Positions 33,362-43,200 of a stretch of 62,715 nt of DNA are shown one piece after another. Every line of letters starts with the position of its first letter. Positions within the stretch are counted from its first letter, which is position 1. A model generated the notes under the pieces. That model did no database searches. It was not told where the DNA came from and saw nothing but the letters and a program-made list of their open reading frames with translations. Position numbers and translations under genes: made by a program. Source of the stretch: Nocardia brasiliensis IFM 10847. Lineage in GTDB: Bacteria; Actinomycetota; Actinomycetes; Mycobacteriales; Mycobacteriaceae. The DNA lies in NCBI RefSeq assembly GCF_000710915.1, contig NZ_BAUA01000119.1, positions 1-62,715 of the forward strand, read 5' to 3'.

Positions 33362-34174
33362 ATACCGTCGGGGCAATCGCCCTCCCCTGAGCTCGAATCC
33401 CATCGAGTCCGCGCGATCGCGGAATCATTCGGTATCGATGCCGCGCGCTACGACCGGTGCCGTCCGCGCTATCCCGCGGCACTCGTCGCGGCGGTCGTCG
33501 ACGCCAGTCCAGGACGCAGCGTCCTCGACATCGGAACCGGCACCGGCATCGTCGCGCGTCGATTCCAGGCCGCCGGCTGCACCGTCCTCGGCGTCGAACC
33601 CGATCCGCGCATGGCCGAATTCGCACGCCACCGGGGCGCCGAGGTCGAAGTGTCCACCTTCGAGACCTGGGATCCGGCGGGACGCAGCTTCGACGCCGCC
33701 GTCGCCGGGCAGACCTGGCACTGGGTCGATCCCGTCGCGGGCGCGCACAAGGCGGCCGCCGCCCTGCGCCCGGGCGGCACCCTCGCCCTGTTCTGGAACG
33801 TGCAACAGCCACCACCTGAACTCGAACAGGCCCTTGCCGATGTCTTCCGCCGGGTGGTTCCGGAATCTCCCATCGCGAGTCTGCCCACCGTGTCCAGCGT
33901 CGAGATCTACACGGCGATGTGCGATAAAGCCGCCGCAGGCATTCGCGCAACGGCCGCCTTCGACGAGCCGCAACAGCAACGTTTCGAGTGGACCCAGAGG
34001 TATACCCGCGACGAATGGTTGGACTACTCCGCCACCACCGGCGCCACGACCCGCCTGGCACCGGCCGTGCTGGACGAGGTGCTCGCAGACCTCGGCGCGG
34101 TCATCGATCGCACAGGGGGCGATTTCGTCTGCCGATACACGACCGTCATGGTCACCGCGACCAGAGCGGATTGA
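33353..34174 (+). CDS. SAM-dependent class I methyltransferase
   Basis: 273 aa. Motif I VLDIGTGTGIVARRF, then GVEPDPRMAEFAR and a conserved AVAGQTWHWVDP, typical of small-molecule methyltransferases of the UbiE/Tam type. The frame is open upstream across the TetR gene, but homology begins at this ATG, six bases after a TACAGT box. It is controlled by the divergent TetR protein, so its substrate may be the toxic or signalling ligand that TetR senses (inference). Confidence 0.85.
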   Translation: MPTIPSGQSPSPELESHRVRAIAESFGIDAARYDRCRPRYPAALVAAVVDASPGRSVLDIGTGTGIVARRFQAAGCTVLGVEPDPRMAEFARHRGAEVEVSTFETWDPAGRSFDAAVAGQTWHWVDPVAGAHKAAAALRPGGTLALFWNVQQPPPELEQALADVFRRVVPESPIASLPTVSSVEIYTAMCDKAAAGIRATAAFDEPQQQRFEWTQRYTRDEWLDYSATTGATTRLAPAVLDEVLADLGAVIDRTGGDFVCRYTTVMVTATRAD

Positions 34175-34237
34175 TCTCGGCTTCCCCGGCGACACCCTCC
34201 GCCTGAACAGCTCGTTCGGGCGGTGGAGAAGTGGGGT

Positions 34238-34243
34238 TAGCGT
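34238..34243 (+). promoter_or_regulatory. -10 box (TAGCGT) of the AadA-like gene
   Basis: TAGCGT ends 6 nt before the GTG start. Confidence 0.45.
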
Positions 34244-34249
34244 GGTGGG

Positions 34250-35014
34250 GTGACGCAGGAAGACGATGTTGTCGAGCTGGTTCGGGGAGTGTTCGGGGAG
34301 CAGCTGGTTGGGGTTTACCGGCACGGGTCGGCGGTGTTGGGTGGGTTGCGGCGGTATAGCGATATCGATGTGTTGGTGGTGAGTGCGGACTCGTTGGATC
34401 AGGGGCAGCGGCGGGTGCTCTTGGAGGGGTTGCTCGACTTGTCGGGTGAGGTGGGGGAAGCGCTGCGGCCGGTGGAGTTGACTTCGGTGGTGCAGGGTGC
34501 GGTGCGGCCGTGGCGGTATCCGCCGACGAGTGATTTTCAGTATGGGGAGTGGTTGCGGGCGGAGTACGAGAGTGGTGAGATACCCTCGGCCACAGCCAGT
34601 CCGGATCTGGCGGTGCTGATAACCATGGTGCTGGAGGGCGACTCGGCGCTGGTGGGGCCGCGGCCCGCGCAGGTGCTCGAGCCGGTCCCCAGGGCCGACC
34701 TGACGGACGCGATGGTGGCGGGCGTGCCGGAGCTGGTCGGGGAACTCGAAACCGATACGCGCAACGTGCTGCTCACTCTCTCCCGGGTGTGGATGACGGT
34801 CGCCACCGGGGTGATCACCTCGAAAGACAAAGCGGCCGAGTGGGTGCTGGATCGGATCGCGCCGGAGCACCGACCGGTGCTCGCGCATGCGCGGTCCGTG
34901 TACCTGGGTGCGGCAGAAGAGAATTGGACAGGGCAGGCGGCACAGATCGAGCGGACCGCCATGGCGCTGCGCGCCGGGATCGAGCAGGGCGCCGCGGAGA
35001 ACGAGACGTCCTGA
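34250..35014 (+). CDS. AadA-like aminoglycoside nucleotidyltransferase
   Basis: 254 aa. The nucleotidyltransferase motif VYRHGSAVLGGLRRYSDID (catalytic Asp38/Asp40) and the C-terminal domain with TLSRVWMTVATGVITSKDKAAEW match the ANT(3'')/ANT(9) AadA family, which adenylylates streptomycin or spectinomycin. Activity cannot be judged from sequence. The first ~350 bp use G-rich codons ending in G or T (GGG, TTG, GTT) unlike the C-rich codons of its neighbours, hinting at foreign origin. It converges on a secreted-protein gene with a gap of only 6 nt. Confidence 0.82.
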   Translation: MTQEDDVVELVRGVFGEQLVGVYRHGSAVLGGLRRYSDIDVLVVSADSLDQGQRRVLLEGLLDLSGEVGEALRPVELTSVVQGAVRPWRYPPTSDFQYGEWLRAEYESGEIPSATASPDLAVLITMVLEGDSALVGPRPAQVLEPVPRADLTDAMVAGVPELVGELETDTRNVLLTLSRVWMTVATGVITSKDKAAEWVLDRIAPEHRPVLAHARSVYLGAAEENWTGQAAQIERTAMALRAGIEQGAAENETS

Positions 35015-35020
35015 GCCCGA

Positions 35021-35365
35021 TTACCTCGGCATTACGAACGCCCGCGTGGTGATGCCGAGGGTTTTATCGGAGATGCAGGACGCGCGCATCGGCTGGCCGA
35101 CCGCGGACGGCACCGATTCGGTGCCCGAGTAGGCGCCGAAGATCGGCCCGTCGGGCGTGCTGGGCGTCATCAACCCGAGGCATTCGACCTCGAGCGCAGA
35201 CGCACTGTCACCGTCATGGCACCGCGCGACGGCGTCGGTGATCCCCGGCTCGACGTAGCACACGGCGGGATCTCCTTGCGCGGACCCCGAGCCCGCGATC
35301 AGTAGCCCGGAGGCGAGCGTGACCAGACAACCGCCTCCACCGATACGCCGCAGCAGGGTCCTCAC
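35021..35365 (-). CDS. Small secreted protein with four cysteines
   Basis: 114 aa, unknown family. The N-terminus RTLLRRIGGGGCLVTLASGLLIAGSGSAQG is a Sec signal peptide with probable cleavage after SGSAQ or nearby. The mature part has four Cys (CYVEP, CHDG, CLGL, CISD), enough for two disulfides. The frame is open much further upstream, but that part is antisense to the UbiA gene. GAAAGGA six bases before this GTG supports the start. Confidence 0.7.
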   Translation of the reverse strand: MRTLLRRIGGGGCLVTLASGLLIAGSGSAQGDPAVCYVEPGITDAVARCHDGDSASALEVECLGLMTPSTPDGPIFGAYSGTESVPSAVGQPMRASCISDKTLGITTRAFVMPR

Positions 35366-35466
35366 AGCAATCCTTTCTTCCGCGTTACATCGCCCGAATC
35401 TCCGATCGTCCCTGGTGTTGCACCGGAACGGCGGCCGACACGACGAGCCGTACCGGCACGAGTTCA

Positions 35467-36381
35467 CTACGGCAGGGTCAGCGCCTGCGCGACCAGGGTG
35501 AGATACAGCGTCAGGATGAACAGCACAGCGGGCCCGAACGGATAGTCGATCCGCGCCGAGCGCAGGAACTTCCACGCGCCGAACCCGGGCAGCACCAGCA
35601 AAACCACCGGCACCCACGCGATCAGTGACCCGGGCGCCGGGTAATCCCATGGCCGGACGAGCAATATGTCGCACAGCACCGCGACCACGGCGCACAACAG
35701 CATCGCCGCGACACTCCCGTTGGCGCCCAGCGCATTCGAGTACAGCAGCTCGCCAGGACGACGTTCCCGCGAAGTCTTCCTGGCGAATTCGAATTGCAGG
35801 AACGCGCCCGCGAAGACGACCGCGACCGCCGCGGCCTGCCAGTGCGCCCGCACCTCGCCGGTGTCGATGGCCGAGACCACCACGTAGCCGGTGACGAGCA
35901 GTTGCACCGGATAGGTGACGATCAGGTTCACCATGATGGCGTCGCGCACCGTACGGAACGCGCGTTCGAGCCCCCACAGCGCCAGCCCGTAAGCCATTGC
36001 CACCGCGATCATCACGGCTGAGCCGACGGACAGCGCCAGGCTGCCCGCGATCGCGCCGGCCGCGATGACGCCCATCGCGATCCGTAATTCCACGGCGCTC
36101 ACCGCCCCGGTCACCAGCGGCCGGTCCGGATTGTGCACCCGGTCGTACTCGAGGTCCTTCTGCTCGTCGACCATGCGCAGGTACAGCAGCACGAACGCGA
36201 CCACGACGATCCGGACCAGGGTGTCACCCGTCGGTCGCCACGGCGAATCCGGCTGTGTCACCAGCGAAGCCGTGCCCTCCAAGGCCAGCACCCACAGCAC
36301 GCCGTACAGCAGGTAGTGCGGTTTGTACATCACCGCGGTGAACCGCGCTATCCGCGCGACCGAGGTCAGCGGGTTGGTCAC
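35467..36381 (-). CDS. UbiA-like membrane prenyltransferase
   Basis: 304 aa with about eight hydrophobic segments. First Asp-rich motif VDEQKDLEYDRVHNPDRPLVTG has the D-x3-D-x3-D pattern; the second is altered to EFARKTSRERRPGE. UbiA enzymes transfer a prenyl chain or other polyprenyl-like group from a diphosphate to an acceptor, here perhaps the product of the upstream enzymes (inference). GTG start overlaps the nitroreductase stop (GTGA). Last gene of the eight-gene operon; no clear terminator follows. Confidence 0.82.
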   Translation of the reverse strand: MTNPLTSVARIARFTAVMYKPHYLLYGVLWVLALEGTASLVTQPDSPWRPTGDTLVRIVVVAFVLLYLRMVDEQKDLEYDRVHNPDRPLVTGAVSAVELRIAMGVIAAGAIAGSLALSVGSAVMIAVAMAYGLALWGLERAFRTVRDAIMVNLIVTYPVQLLVTGYVVVSAIDTGEVRAHWQAAAVAVVFAGAFLQFEFARKTSRERRPGELLYSNALGANGSVAAMLLCAVVAVLCDILLVRPWDYPAPGSLIAWVPVVLLVLPGFGAWKFLRSARIDYPFGPAVLFILTLYLTLVAQALTLP

Positions 36382-36989
36382 GCCCACCGATCCCAGCTGG
36401 TCAGCTCGGCGGCGGGCGTGCGCCGTCCCGGCCGGTCCCGCCCGGGCAGCAGGTGCGCGACCGGAACCATGGCGACCTGGGTCACCTCGTCGTACGGAAT
36501 CCCCAGCAGCTCCGCGATTTCCCGCTCGTACGCCAGGTGCGCCGTCGTCAGGCAGGACCCCAGCCCACGTTCCCGCAAGGCCAGCATGAAGTTCCACACC
36601 GCCGGATAGATCGATCCGTAGAAGCTCGCCAGCCGCGGCGGTGAGGCGGGTTCGGGCGGACGGCCGAGCGAGCAGACGAAAACCAGTGCGGGCACCTGCG
36701 CCAAATGATCGGCGAGGTACTGACCGGACGCGAGATCGCCGAGCTGGTCGGGCCGTGGTGTCCGGCCGGACATGTTGGCGGCGAAGCTTTTGCGGTAGAA
36801 CTCCCCGATCTGCCGCTTGGTCTCGCCGTCCTGCACGATGAGGAATCGCCACGGTTGCCGATTGCTGCCGCTGGGCGCCTGCACCGCGATGTCCAAGCAC
36901 GCCAGCAGTTCTGCCCGATCGACCGGACGGGACAGATCGAGGCGGCGGCGGGTGGACCGGGTCGTCGTGAGCAGATCGGTACCGGTCAA
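36378..36989 (-). CDS. Nitroreductase-family flavoprotein
   Basis: 203 aa. TRSTRRRLDLSRPVDRAELL and APSGSNRQPWRFLIV form the FMN-binding start of the family, with FYGSIYPAVWNFMLALRERGLGSCLT as the second FMN/dimer segment. Such enzymes reduce nitro groups, enones or quinones, or act as oxidases. The start is TTG overlapping the AfsA-like stop (TTGA); no other initiation codon lies near the expected N-terminus. A role in reducing an unsaturated intermediate of the operon product is plausible, not shown. Confidence 0.82.
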   Translation of the reverse strand: MTGTDLLTTTRSTRRRLDLSRPVDRAELLACLDIAVQAPSGSNRQPWRFLIVQDGETKRQIGEFYRKSFAANMSGRTPRPDQLGDLASGQYLADHLAQVPALVFVCSLGRPPEPASPPRLASFYGSIYPAVWNFMLALRERGLGSCLTTAHLAYEREIAELLGIPYDEVTQVAMVPVAHLLPGRDRPGRRTPAAELTSWDRWA

Positions 36990-37978
36990 CGGCCTGCCTC
37001 CGGTTGCTCGGCGCCGAAAGCCAGCTCGTCGTCGGCGAATTCGAGATCGATCTCGGCCGCCACGGCGCCGGCCTGCCGGATCTCGCAGTGGATCACGGTG
37101 CGATCGGCCTGCTGCCCGGTGATCTCCGCGACGCATTCCGCGGGCCGATCCAGCTCGACGAATCGCTCGAAAGAGCTTCCGACGCACTCCAATTGCGGCG
37201 CGCGGTGCAGCACCATCGCCAACGCGGTCTGCCTGCACGCCTCGATCAGCAGGCTGCCCGGCACGTGGTCGAGCTCGTGATCGAACAGGAACGGATGTCC
37301 CAGATCCGGGACGAGCGTCGCGCGAGCGGTATTGCCGTCCAGTTGCGGCGGTCCGATGACGACGTTGCGCCAATTCTCCCGGCCGACAACGGCGCAGGCG
37401 GCCCGATCACTCAGCGCGGACGCCCCGACGTACGGTCCGAGCTCGAGGCTCTTGCGGAAGGCGGAGCGCAGCGCCGCCCACTGCCGTGGCGTCACCCAGG
37501 AGAACGATCCGTCCACGGTCATCATCGACTCACCGCCGCAGTCGATTTCGAGCACCATGTCCAGGCCGTGCAGTGTGTCACCGCGCACGTGCCTGCGCGG
37601 CACCCGAACCCGCATGACGAGGTCGGCGGGCGCGGTGCCCACCGTCCACGCCGCGGTGTCCGCGCCGGTGCCGTTGAACGTGCGCACGATGAACCCCATT
37701 TCGGCGGGGACTCCGTAGAACTCGTGGCTGAGCGCGATCGCGGCCTGTCTGGCCGCCTCCATCACCAGCAGCGGATCGTGGCGCAACCCCAGCGTCCCGG
37801 CGTGGTCACCGTAATACGCGTGCATCCGCGGTAATTGGGCACCGGCCACGAACTCGTGCTCGGCGACGGCGTCCAGCGAGGTGACGAACACCTCCGACAC
37901 CGCGCACCGATGCGCGAGCTCGCGCGAGATGGTGCGTAGATGGGTTGCCGTTTTCACCGTTTCCATATTTGCCGTCAC
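36986..37978 (-). CDS. AfsA-like protein (A-factor biosynthesis hotdog)
   Basis: 330 aa with two AfsA/hotdog repeats: HRCAVSEVFVTSL...GDHAG in the first half and HPFLFDHELDHVPGSLLIEACRQTAL in the second. AfsA joins a beta-ketoacyl-ACP to dihydroxyacetone phosphate to give a butenolide phosphate, the key step of gamma-butyrolactone signals. Here no ketosynthase is in the operon, so the acyl donor may come from the local ACP or from another fatty-acid system. GTG start with AGGAGGG 7 nt upstream, overlapping the NDK-like stop (GTGA). Length is slightly above the usual ~300 aa. Confidence 0.83.
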   Translation of the reverse strand: MTANMETVKTATHLRTISRELAHRCAVSEVFVTSLDAVAEHEFVAGAQLPRMHAYYGDHAGTLGLRHDPLLVMEAARQAAIALSHEFYGVPAEMGFIVRTFNGTGADTAAWTVGTAPADLVMRVRVPRRHVRGDTLHGLDMVLEIDCGGESMMTVDGSFSWVTPRQWAALRSAFRKSLELGPYVGASALSDRAACAVVGRENWRNVVIGPPQLDGNTARATLVPDLGHPFLFDHELDHVPGSLLIEACRQTALAMVLHRAPQLECVGSSFERFVELDRPAECVAEITGQQADRTVIHCEIRQAGAVAAEIDLEFADDELAFGAEQPEAGR

Positions 37979-38895
37979 GGTCGTCCCTCCTGCCAGTCTT
38001 CGGCGGATACCGGTCGCAGCGTCTGCTGCTGGGTACCGGCCCGCATCGGGAGTACATAGGACCCGAGCACGATCACCGACCACGGATCGAGTTCTCGGCC
38101 ATCGGCCCACGCGGCGTACAGCAGCCGCGCGCACTCGTCGTCCGCCTGTGGGTCGAAGTCGTCGGGGGCCGGCGCACCGGCCCGTGCCAGGTCACGCAGG
38201 ATCTGCTCGGTCGCATCCGCGCGATCGAAACTGCGTGCGGGGACCTGCGTGTAGAGCGCATCGGTGAGCGTGAGCGCCTCGGCCGAGCGATCCTCGCCCG
38301 TCCCCGCCTGCGCGATCACCGCCGCCCGCCGCTGCTCGCCCAGGTAGATGGCGAGCTCCCGCAGCACGTCGGCGGGATCGTCGGGCGAATGCACCAGATT
38401 GAGTAAATAGTTGTGTCTACCGAGAAGGTATCGCAGCTGACCGGCCTCGCGTTTACGCGGATCCGTCGGCCCTTTGGCCTCGGTGAGGCGCACGGAGACC
38501 GGTAGTTCCCCGTCCTCGCCCCGGACGACGAGCACCAGCACGTCCGAGATGCCGACCAGCAGGTCGGCCAACGTGCGGCGTTCAGGCGAGGCGATGTTCC
38601 AGGCGAAGTACCACAGCGCGCGGGCGAGATGCCGGTCCACCGCGACCCGGAACGCGGACACGACCTGGAAGTCGTTGTCGGCCAGCCATTTCAGGGTGGG
38701 CTCGACCGCCCTGGCGACGATCGCGTCGGGCTTGAGCAACAGCAGCGAATGCTCGCGGGCGAACTTCGCGGCGTCCACGCCGAGTCGGTCGAGCTGGTCG
38801 ACCGTCTCCAACAGATAGGTGTCGGCGGCGTAGGCCGTTACCTTCTCCGGCTGCGGTGTCAGCTCGGCGAGCAATTGTTCCAGTGCCGGGCTCAT
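37975..38895 (-). CDS. Nucleoside-diphosphate-kinase-like protein with extra domains
   Basis: 306 aa. Residues ~48-190 are an NDK fold: LLLLKPDA (55-58 KPDA), RLTEAKGPTDPRKREAGQLR and NLVHSPDD, whose His169 aligns with the phospho-His of NDK. Extra N-terminal (~45 aa) and C-terminal (~110 aa) helical parts are not found in the housekeeping kinase, which is encoded separately at 56.6-57.0 kb. It may phosphorylate a pathway intermediate rather than nucleotides. ATG overlaps the reductase stop (ATGA). Confidence 0.75.
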   Translation of the reverse strand: MSPALEQLLAELTPQPEKVTAYAADTYLLETVDQLDRLGVDAAKFAREHSLLLLKPDAIVARAVEPTLKWLADNDFQVVSAFRVAVDRHLARALWYFAWNIASPERRTLADLLVGISDVLVLVVRGEDGELPVSVRLTEAKGPTDPRKREAGQLRYLLGRHNYLLNLVHSPDDPADVLRELAIYLGEQRRAAVIAQAGTGEDRSAEALTLTDALYTQVPARSFDRADATEQILRDLARAGAPAPDDFDPQADDECARLLYAAWADGRELDPWSVIVLGSYVLPMRAGTQQQTLRPVSAEDWQEGRP

Positions 38896-39983
38896 CGGTC
38901 CGCTCCGCCGAAGTCGTTGCCCGCCAGTACTTCTTCGATCGAAGGCAACGGCACGCCCAAATAGCCGGATTCCAGGCAGTAGTCCAACAGCAAGCGCAGA
39001 TACTCCTTACCACTCGCGGGCGCGGGTCTACCCAGCAGCACTTCGGCATTCGCGGTGGCGAAGCGCAACTTGCGGCGGAAATAACTGGTGTAGAGCACAC
39101 CGATGCGGCGGTAGTACTCGCGCTCGATGCCGTCGAGATCGTTCTCGTCGAACGTGCCGGCGGGCACGAACGTCGCGACCTCGAAGGAGGGGTACTCGGC
39201 CAGCACGTCGGAGACCTCGCGCAGCGACAGCGCGTCCCGGCCCACGGCGTGGAAGGTACGCCCGTGCGCGGAATCGAAATCCAGTACGGCGGCGGCGATC
39301 ACGTCGGCGACATGATCGACCGGCGCCAGCGCCAGCGTCGCGTCGTACCGGCCGGGCAGCGAGCGCAGCTTGCCTTCGACCATGAGCTTGACGACGGTGT
39401 AGAGATTCTTGTATTCGCGGATCACGCCGGTGTCGCTCGCGCCGGTGACGATGCCCGGCCGCACGATCGCCCAGCGCAGACCCTGCTCCCCCGCGGCCCG
39501 CACCAGCTGCTCGGCCCGGAACTTGCTCTGCTCGTAGCCGTTTCCGAACGACTGCCCCGCGTCGAGGTCGTGTTCGCCGATGGTGCCGCTGCGTTCGCCG
39601 CACACGTAGGCCGTGCTGACGTGGACGTACGGGACGTCCCACGCGCGGGCGAGCTCGATCGCGTTGGCGGTGCCCTGCACGTTCAGCTCGTCGTAATCGG
39701 TCGCCGAGGCGTCGAACGCGGTAGTCGCCGCGGAGTGCACGACGATGCCGACGCGGTCGGCCAGATCGGCCCGATCCGGCTCGGACAGACCGAATCCCGG
39801 CGCACGGATGTCACCGGCGACGGCGCGGCCCGCGCCGAGCACGGTGCCGTCGTTGCGGATGATCCGCGAATTGCTGTGCAGCACCGCGGCAACCGGGCGG
39901 CTCGCGGCGGACAACCGGGCGAGAACCTCCGCACCGACCAATCCCGAGGCGCCTGTCAGCAATACCGTGTCCCGCCCGGTCAT
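38892..39983 (-). CDS. Thioester-reductase-type SDR
   Basis: 363 aa extended SDR of the thioester-reductase/male-sterility group. TGASGLVG (10-17) binds NADPH, HSAATTAFD and the Tyr150-x3-Lys154 pair (YEQSK) are the active site, and AIVRPGIVTGAS follows. Such domains release carrier-bound acyl chains as aldehydes or alcohols. The adjacent ACP and acyl-AMP ligase supply exactly such a substrate. ATG overlaps the ACP stop (ATGA) and has GGAGGG six bases upstream. Confidence 0.85.
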   Translation of the reverse strand: MTGRDTVLLTGASGLVGAEVLARLSAASRPVAAVLHSNSRIIRNDGTVLGAGRAVAGDIRAPGFGLSEPDRADLADRVGIVVHSAATTAFDASATDYDELNVQGTANAIELARAWDVPYVHVSTAYVCGERSGTIGEHDLDAGQSFGNGYEQSKFRAEQLVRAAGEQGLRWAIVRPGIVTGASDTGVIREYKNLYTVVKLMVEGKLRSLPGRYDATLALAPVDHVADVIAAAVLDFDSAHGRTFHAVGRDALSLREVSDVLAEYPSFEVATFVPAGTFDENDLDGIEREYYRRIGVLYTSYFRRKLRFATANAEVLLGRPAPASGKEYLRLLLDYCLESGYLGVPLPSIEEVLAGNDFGGADR

Positions 39984-40249
39984 GCGCGTCCCTCCACGGC
40001 CAATGTCGCGGCGACCAGCGTGATGACCTCGCCGACCCGGCGCACGCCGACGAGTTGCTCGGGCCGGTAACGCGGCAGGTCGAAGGAGCGCTCCAGCACT
40101 ACGGTCAGCTCCATCAGACGCAGCGAGTCGAAGCCCAGGTCTTCGATGAGCCGCTGCTCGTCCTCGGCGGCTGCCTGCGCGTCCGGGGCCATCCGCTGGA
40201 TCAGCCCACGAACCCGTTCGGCCACAGCGGCGTCGGCCACGGCGGTCAT
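39980..40249 (-). CDS. Acyl carrier protein
   Basis: 89 aa, single carrier domain. DLGFDSLRLMEL contains Ser42, the phosphopantetheine site. The surrounding helices (VRGLIQRMAPD, VGEVITLVAATL) match ACP/PCP proteins. Open frame upstream belongs to another gene. ATGA overlap with the acyl-AMP ligase stop and with the reductase start makes it the middle of a coupled chain. It is expected to be loaded by the ligase and unloaded by the reductase. Confidence 0.9.
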   Translation of the reverse strand: MTAVADAAVAERVRGLIQRMAPDAQAAAEDEQRLIEDLGFDSLRLMELTVVLERSFDLPRYRPEQLVGVRRVGEVITLVAATLAVEGRA

Positions 40250-43200
40250 GCCCGCACCTCCTCGTCGCGTAGATGCGGTTGCTGCCCGCCGGAAGCCAGC
40301 AGGTCGCGGGCCTCGTCCAAAGGCAGTTCGGTGTCCAGATAGCCGGCAATCCGGAGCCAGTCGTAGCCGATCGCCAGCGTGCGACGCCACTGCTCCCGCG
40401 AGTCGAAGGAGGCGGGGAAGCCGGTCGCCGCCGGGTCGGCGGCCACCGAACGTACCAGCGTGACGAACTCGTCCAGCACGGCGAGCCCGGACAGCGTGTC
40501 ACCACCGTCCACGAGCTGCGAGAACCGTACCCGCCCGGCCGATTCCAGCCGAGCGAGCAGATCGTCGCGGTGCGGGGAAGCGGACGGCAACAGGCGGGCC
40601 AGCGTCGACGACGGGGCGACGTCGGCAGGCAGCGGGTGAATACCGTAGGCGGACAACACCACCCGCACGGCCATCGCGATCATCCGGTGCGCGGCGATAT
40701 CGGCGACCGCGCCCTGCGCGTTCTTGATCGCGCCCGCCAGGTCCTCCCTCGCATTCTCCAGCACGATGTTCGACCACACCAGGTTCAGCGCGCACTCGGT
40801 GAACCGGCGCGCGGGCAGCGGCGAGAGCGTCGCGATCGCCTGCTCGCGTACCGCCCCGGTCACGCCGAGCGCGGGCGATATCGCGGACGGCACGGGCGTG
40901 TACGGTCTGACCTGTTTGCAGAGCGCCAAGGCGGGCGTGAGCACTTCGCCACCACGCCATTGCAGGCCGACGAAACCGAGTCGCAGGAACTCGGCCAAAG
41001 CCGCGGTGCTGTCGTGTGGCGCACGACCGAGGACCGCGGCGATCGAATGCCGGAACACCACCGAGCGCCACGCCCGCGCCGCGTCGTCGGAGAGCACGAA
41101 AACCTCACTGCTGTCCCGCATCACGTGTATGCGCGGCCCGATGTGCCAGGTGGTGACCTCGGGTCTCCGCGCGAACAGGATCTGGTCGGGATCATCGACG
41201 ACGCCCGTCACGCCGAGTTCCCCGGCGAGCGTGCACAACTGGGCCCAGGTCGCGTCCTCGGACAATGGCCGCGCAGAGGCGTCGGGCCGCACGGCCCCGC
41301 CGTCGCGGCTGTCCTCGCTTGCCCATGCGGCCGGATCGGCCAGTGCACGGTAACGGTCGACGAGTTCGTCGGCACCGATCCGATCCAGCTGGCGCGGCAG
41401 CCATTTGGTCTCGACGTAGCTTTCGCCCCGGCGCGCCGCCCAGCCCTTCATCGCCTGGAGCAAACCGTCGCGGGCCCACTCGACCGCCTCGTCGCCGGCA
41501 TGCAGCGCCCGCAACGCGACGGCGTAGCGCAGCGCATGCCGGGCGCGGTCGTGCCACCATTCGGCGAGCAGCCCGGTGAACGCGGCATGCGGAAGCAGTG
41601 CCCGCAATTCGCCGACGTCCTGGCGGCCGGCCCGGACCACGGTGGCCCGCAGGAACCGCTGACATCGATTGAGCAGGTCCTCGTCCAGGTCGGGCACGCT
41701 CGTGGCCTGCGCGACCTGTTCGAGCTGCCTGCGCAGTTGGGCGGCCGAGCGGGTCCGCACCTCCACCCGGCGGCCGTCGATGAACAGCACCGTCGGCAGC
41801 GTCGGGAGTTCGTCGTCGCCAGGCGCGAGCACCAGGAAGTCCACATCGGACCCGTCGTTACCGAAACCCTCGGCCAGCGACCCCTCGAACAGCACCGTCG
41901 AATCCCGGGGCACGGCAACGCTGTCCAGGGCCTTGTCCAGCAATTGGACCGCCCGATCGAGCGCCATGGTCGGCACCGGCAGGTCCGGATCGGCGCTCCC
42001 GCGGGCCGCCCCGGCATCGGCGGCGCCGACCCGCTCTTCGTGCGCGACCGCGTCGGCCAACGCACCGCCGCGGAACTGCTCCCACATGTGCCGGCGCCGC
42101 GGTTTACCGCTGGAGGTGCGGCGGATGATGCCGCGCGGGCCGGTGACGATGGTGACCGTCTGCGCCGGGCCGAGTTCGCTACGAATGATCTTGCGGGCCT
42201 CGGCGATCCAATCACCCGGCTTCGACTCGGCGAACAGCGCGATGCCCTGGGCACCGGGCTCGGTGATCGCGACCGCGGCCAGCTTGCCCTTGGTGATGCC
42301 GGTTTCCTGGGCGACCCGGGATTCGATGTCCTCCATGAACACCGACCGCCCGCGCACCTTCAGGCTCGACCCCATCCGGCCGAGCACGAAAACCTCGCCG
42401 CGGTGCAGGAATCCGGCGTCGCCGGAATGCAGTGCGCCGTCGAGGATCCGGGTGGACGCGGACTCGGATTCGTCGGAGTAGCCCAGCGCGACCGAATCGC
42501 CCATCACCACCATCTCGCCGAGCGTGCCGTCCGGTAGCGGACGACCTTCGTCGTCGACCACGGTGACGGTCGATTCCGGTGTCGAGTAGCCGAGCCCGGT
42601 GATCCAGCCCGCGCCCTCGACGCGGTGGGTGTCGTCGAGCAGTCGCTCCTCCAGCACGGTGACCGGCTCGCCGAAACGCAGTGTCGAGGTGTCGATCCGC
42701 AGCGCGGTGATCGGACGATGGCGCGCCGACGAGGTCACCATCAGGGTCGACTCCGCCAGCCCGTACGCGAGCGTGTAGGCGCTCATCGAAAAGCCTTGCG
42801 GACCGGCGAGTTCGGCGAAGGACTGGAGATCGGCCACCTCGACCGGTTCGGATCCCACGGCCAGCGTGCGCCAACCGGACAGGTCCAGATCGGCGATCTC
42901 GGCGGGCGAAACCCGATGTGCCACATAGCCGAGCGCGAACGAAGGCGACGGGGAATGCTGGGCGTGCGCCATCGCGCGCAACCAGCGGACCGGATCGCGG
43001 ACGAACTGGTCCGGCCGCATCAGGTACAGATCGCCCTGATTGGTGACGGTGGTCAGGAACGCACCGACCAGACCCATATCGTGATAGAGCGGCAGCCACG
43101 AGACCATCGCCTCGCCCGGCTCCCACTCGACCAGCGCGGAGATCATCGCGATGTTGTTCGCCAGGTTGTGCCAGCTCACCCGCACCCCGCGCGGAGCAGC

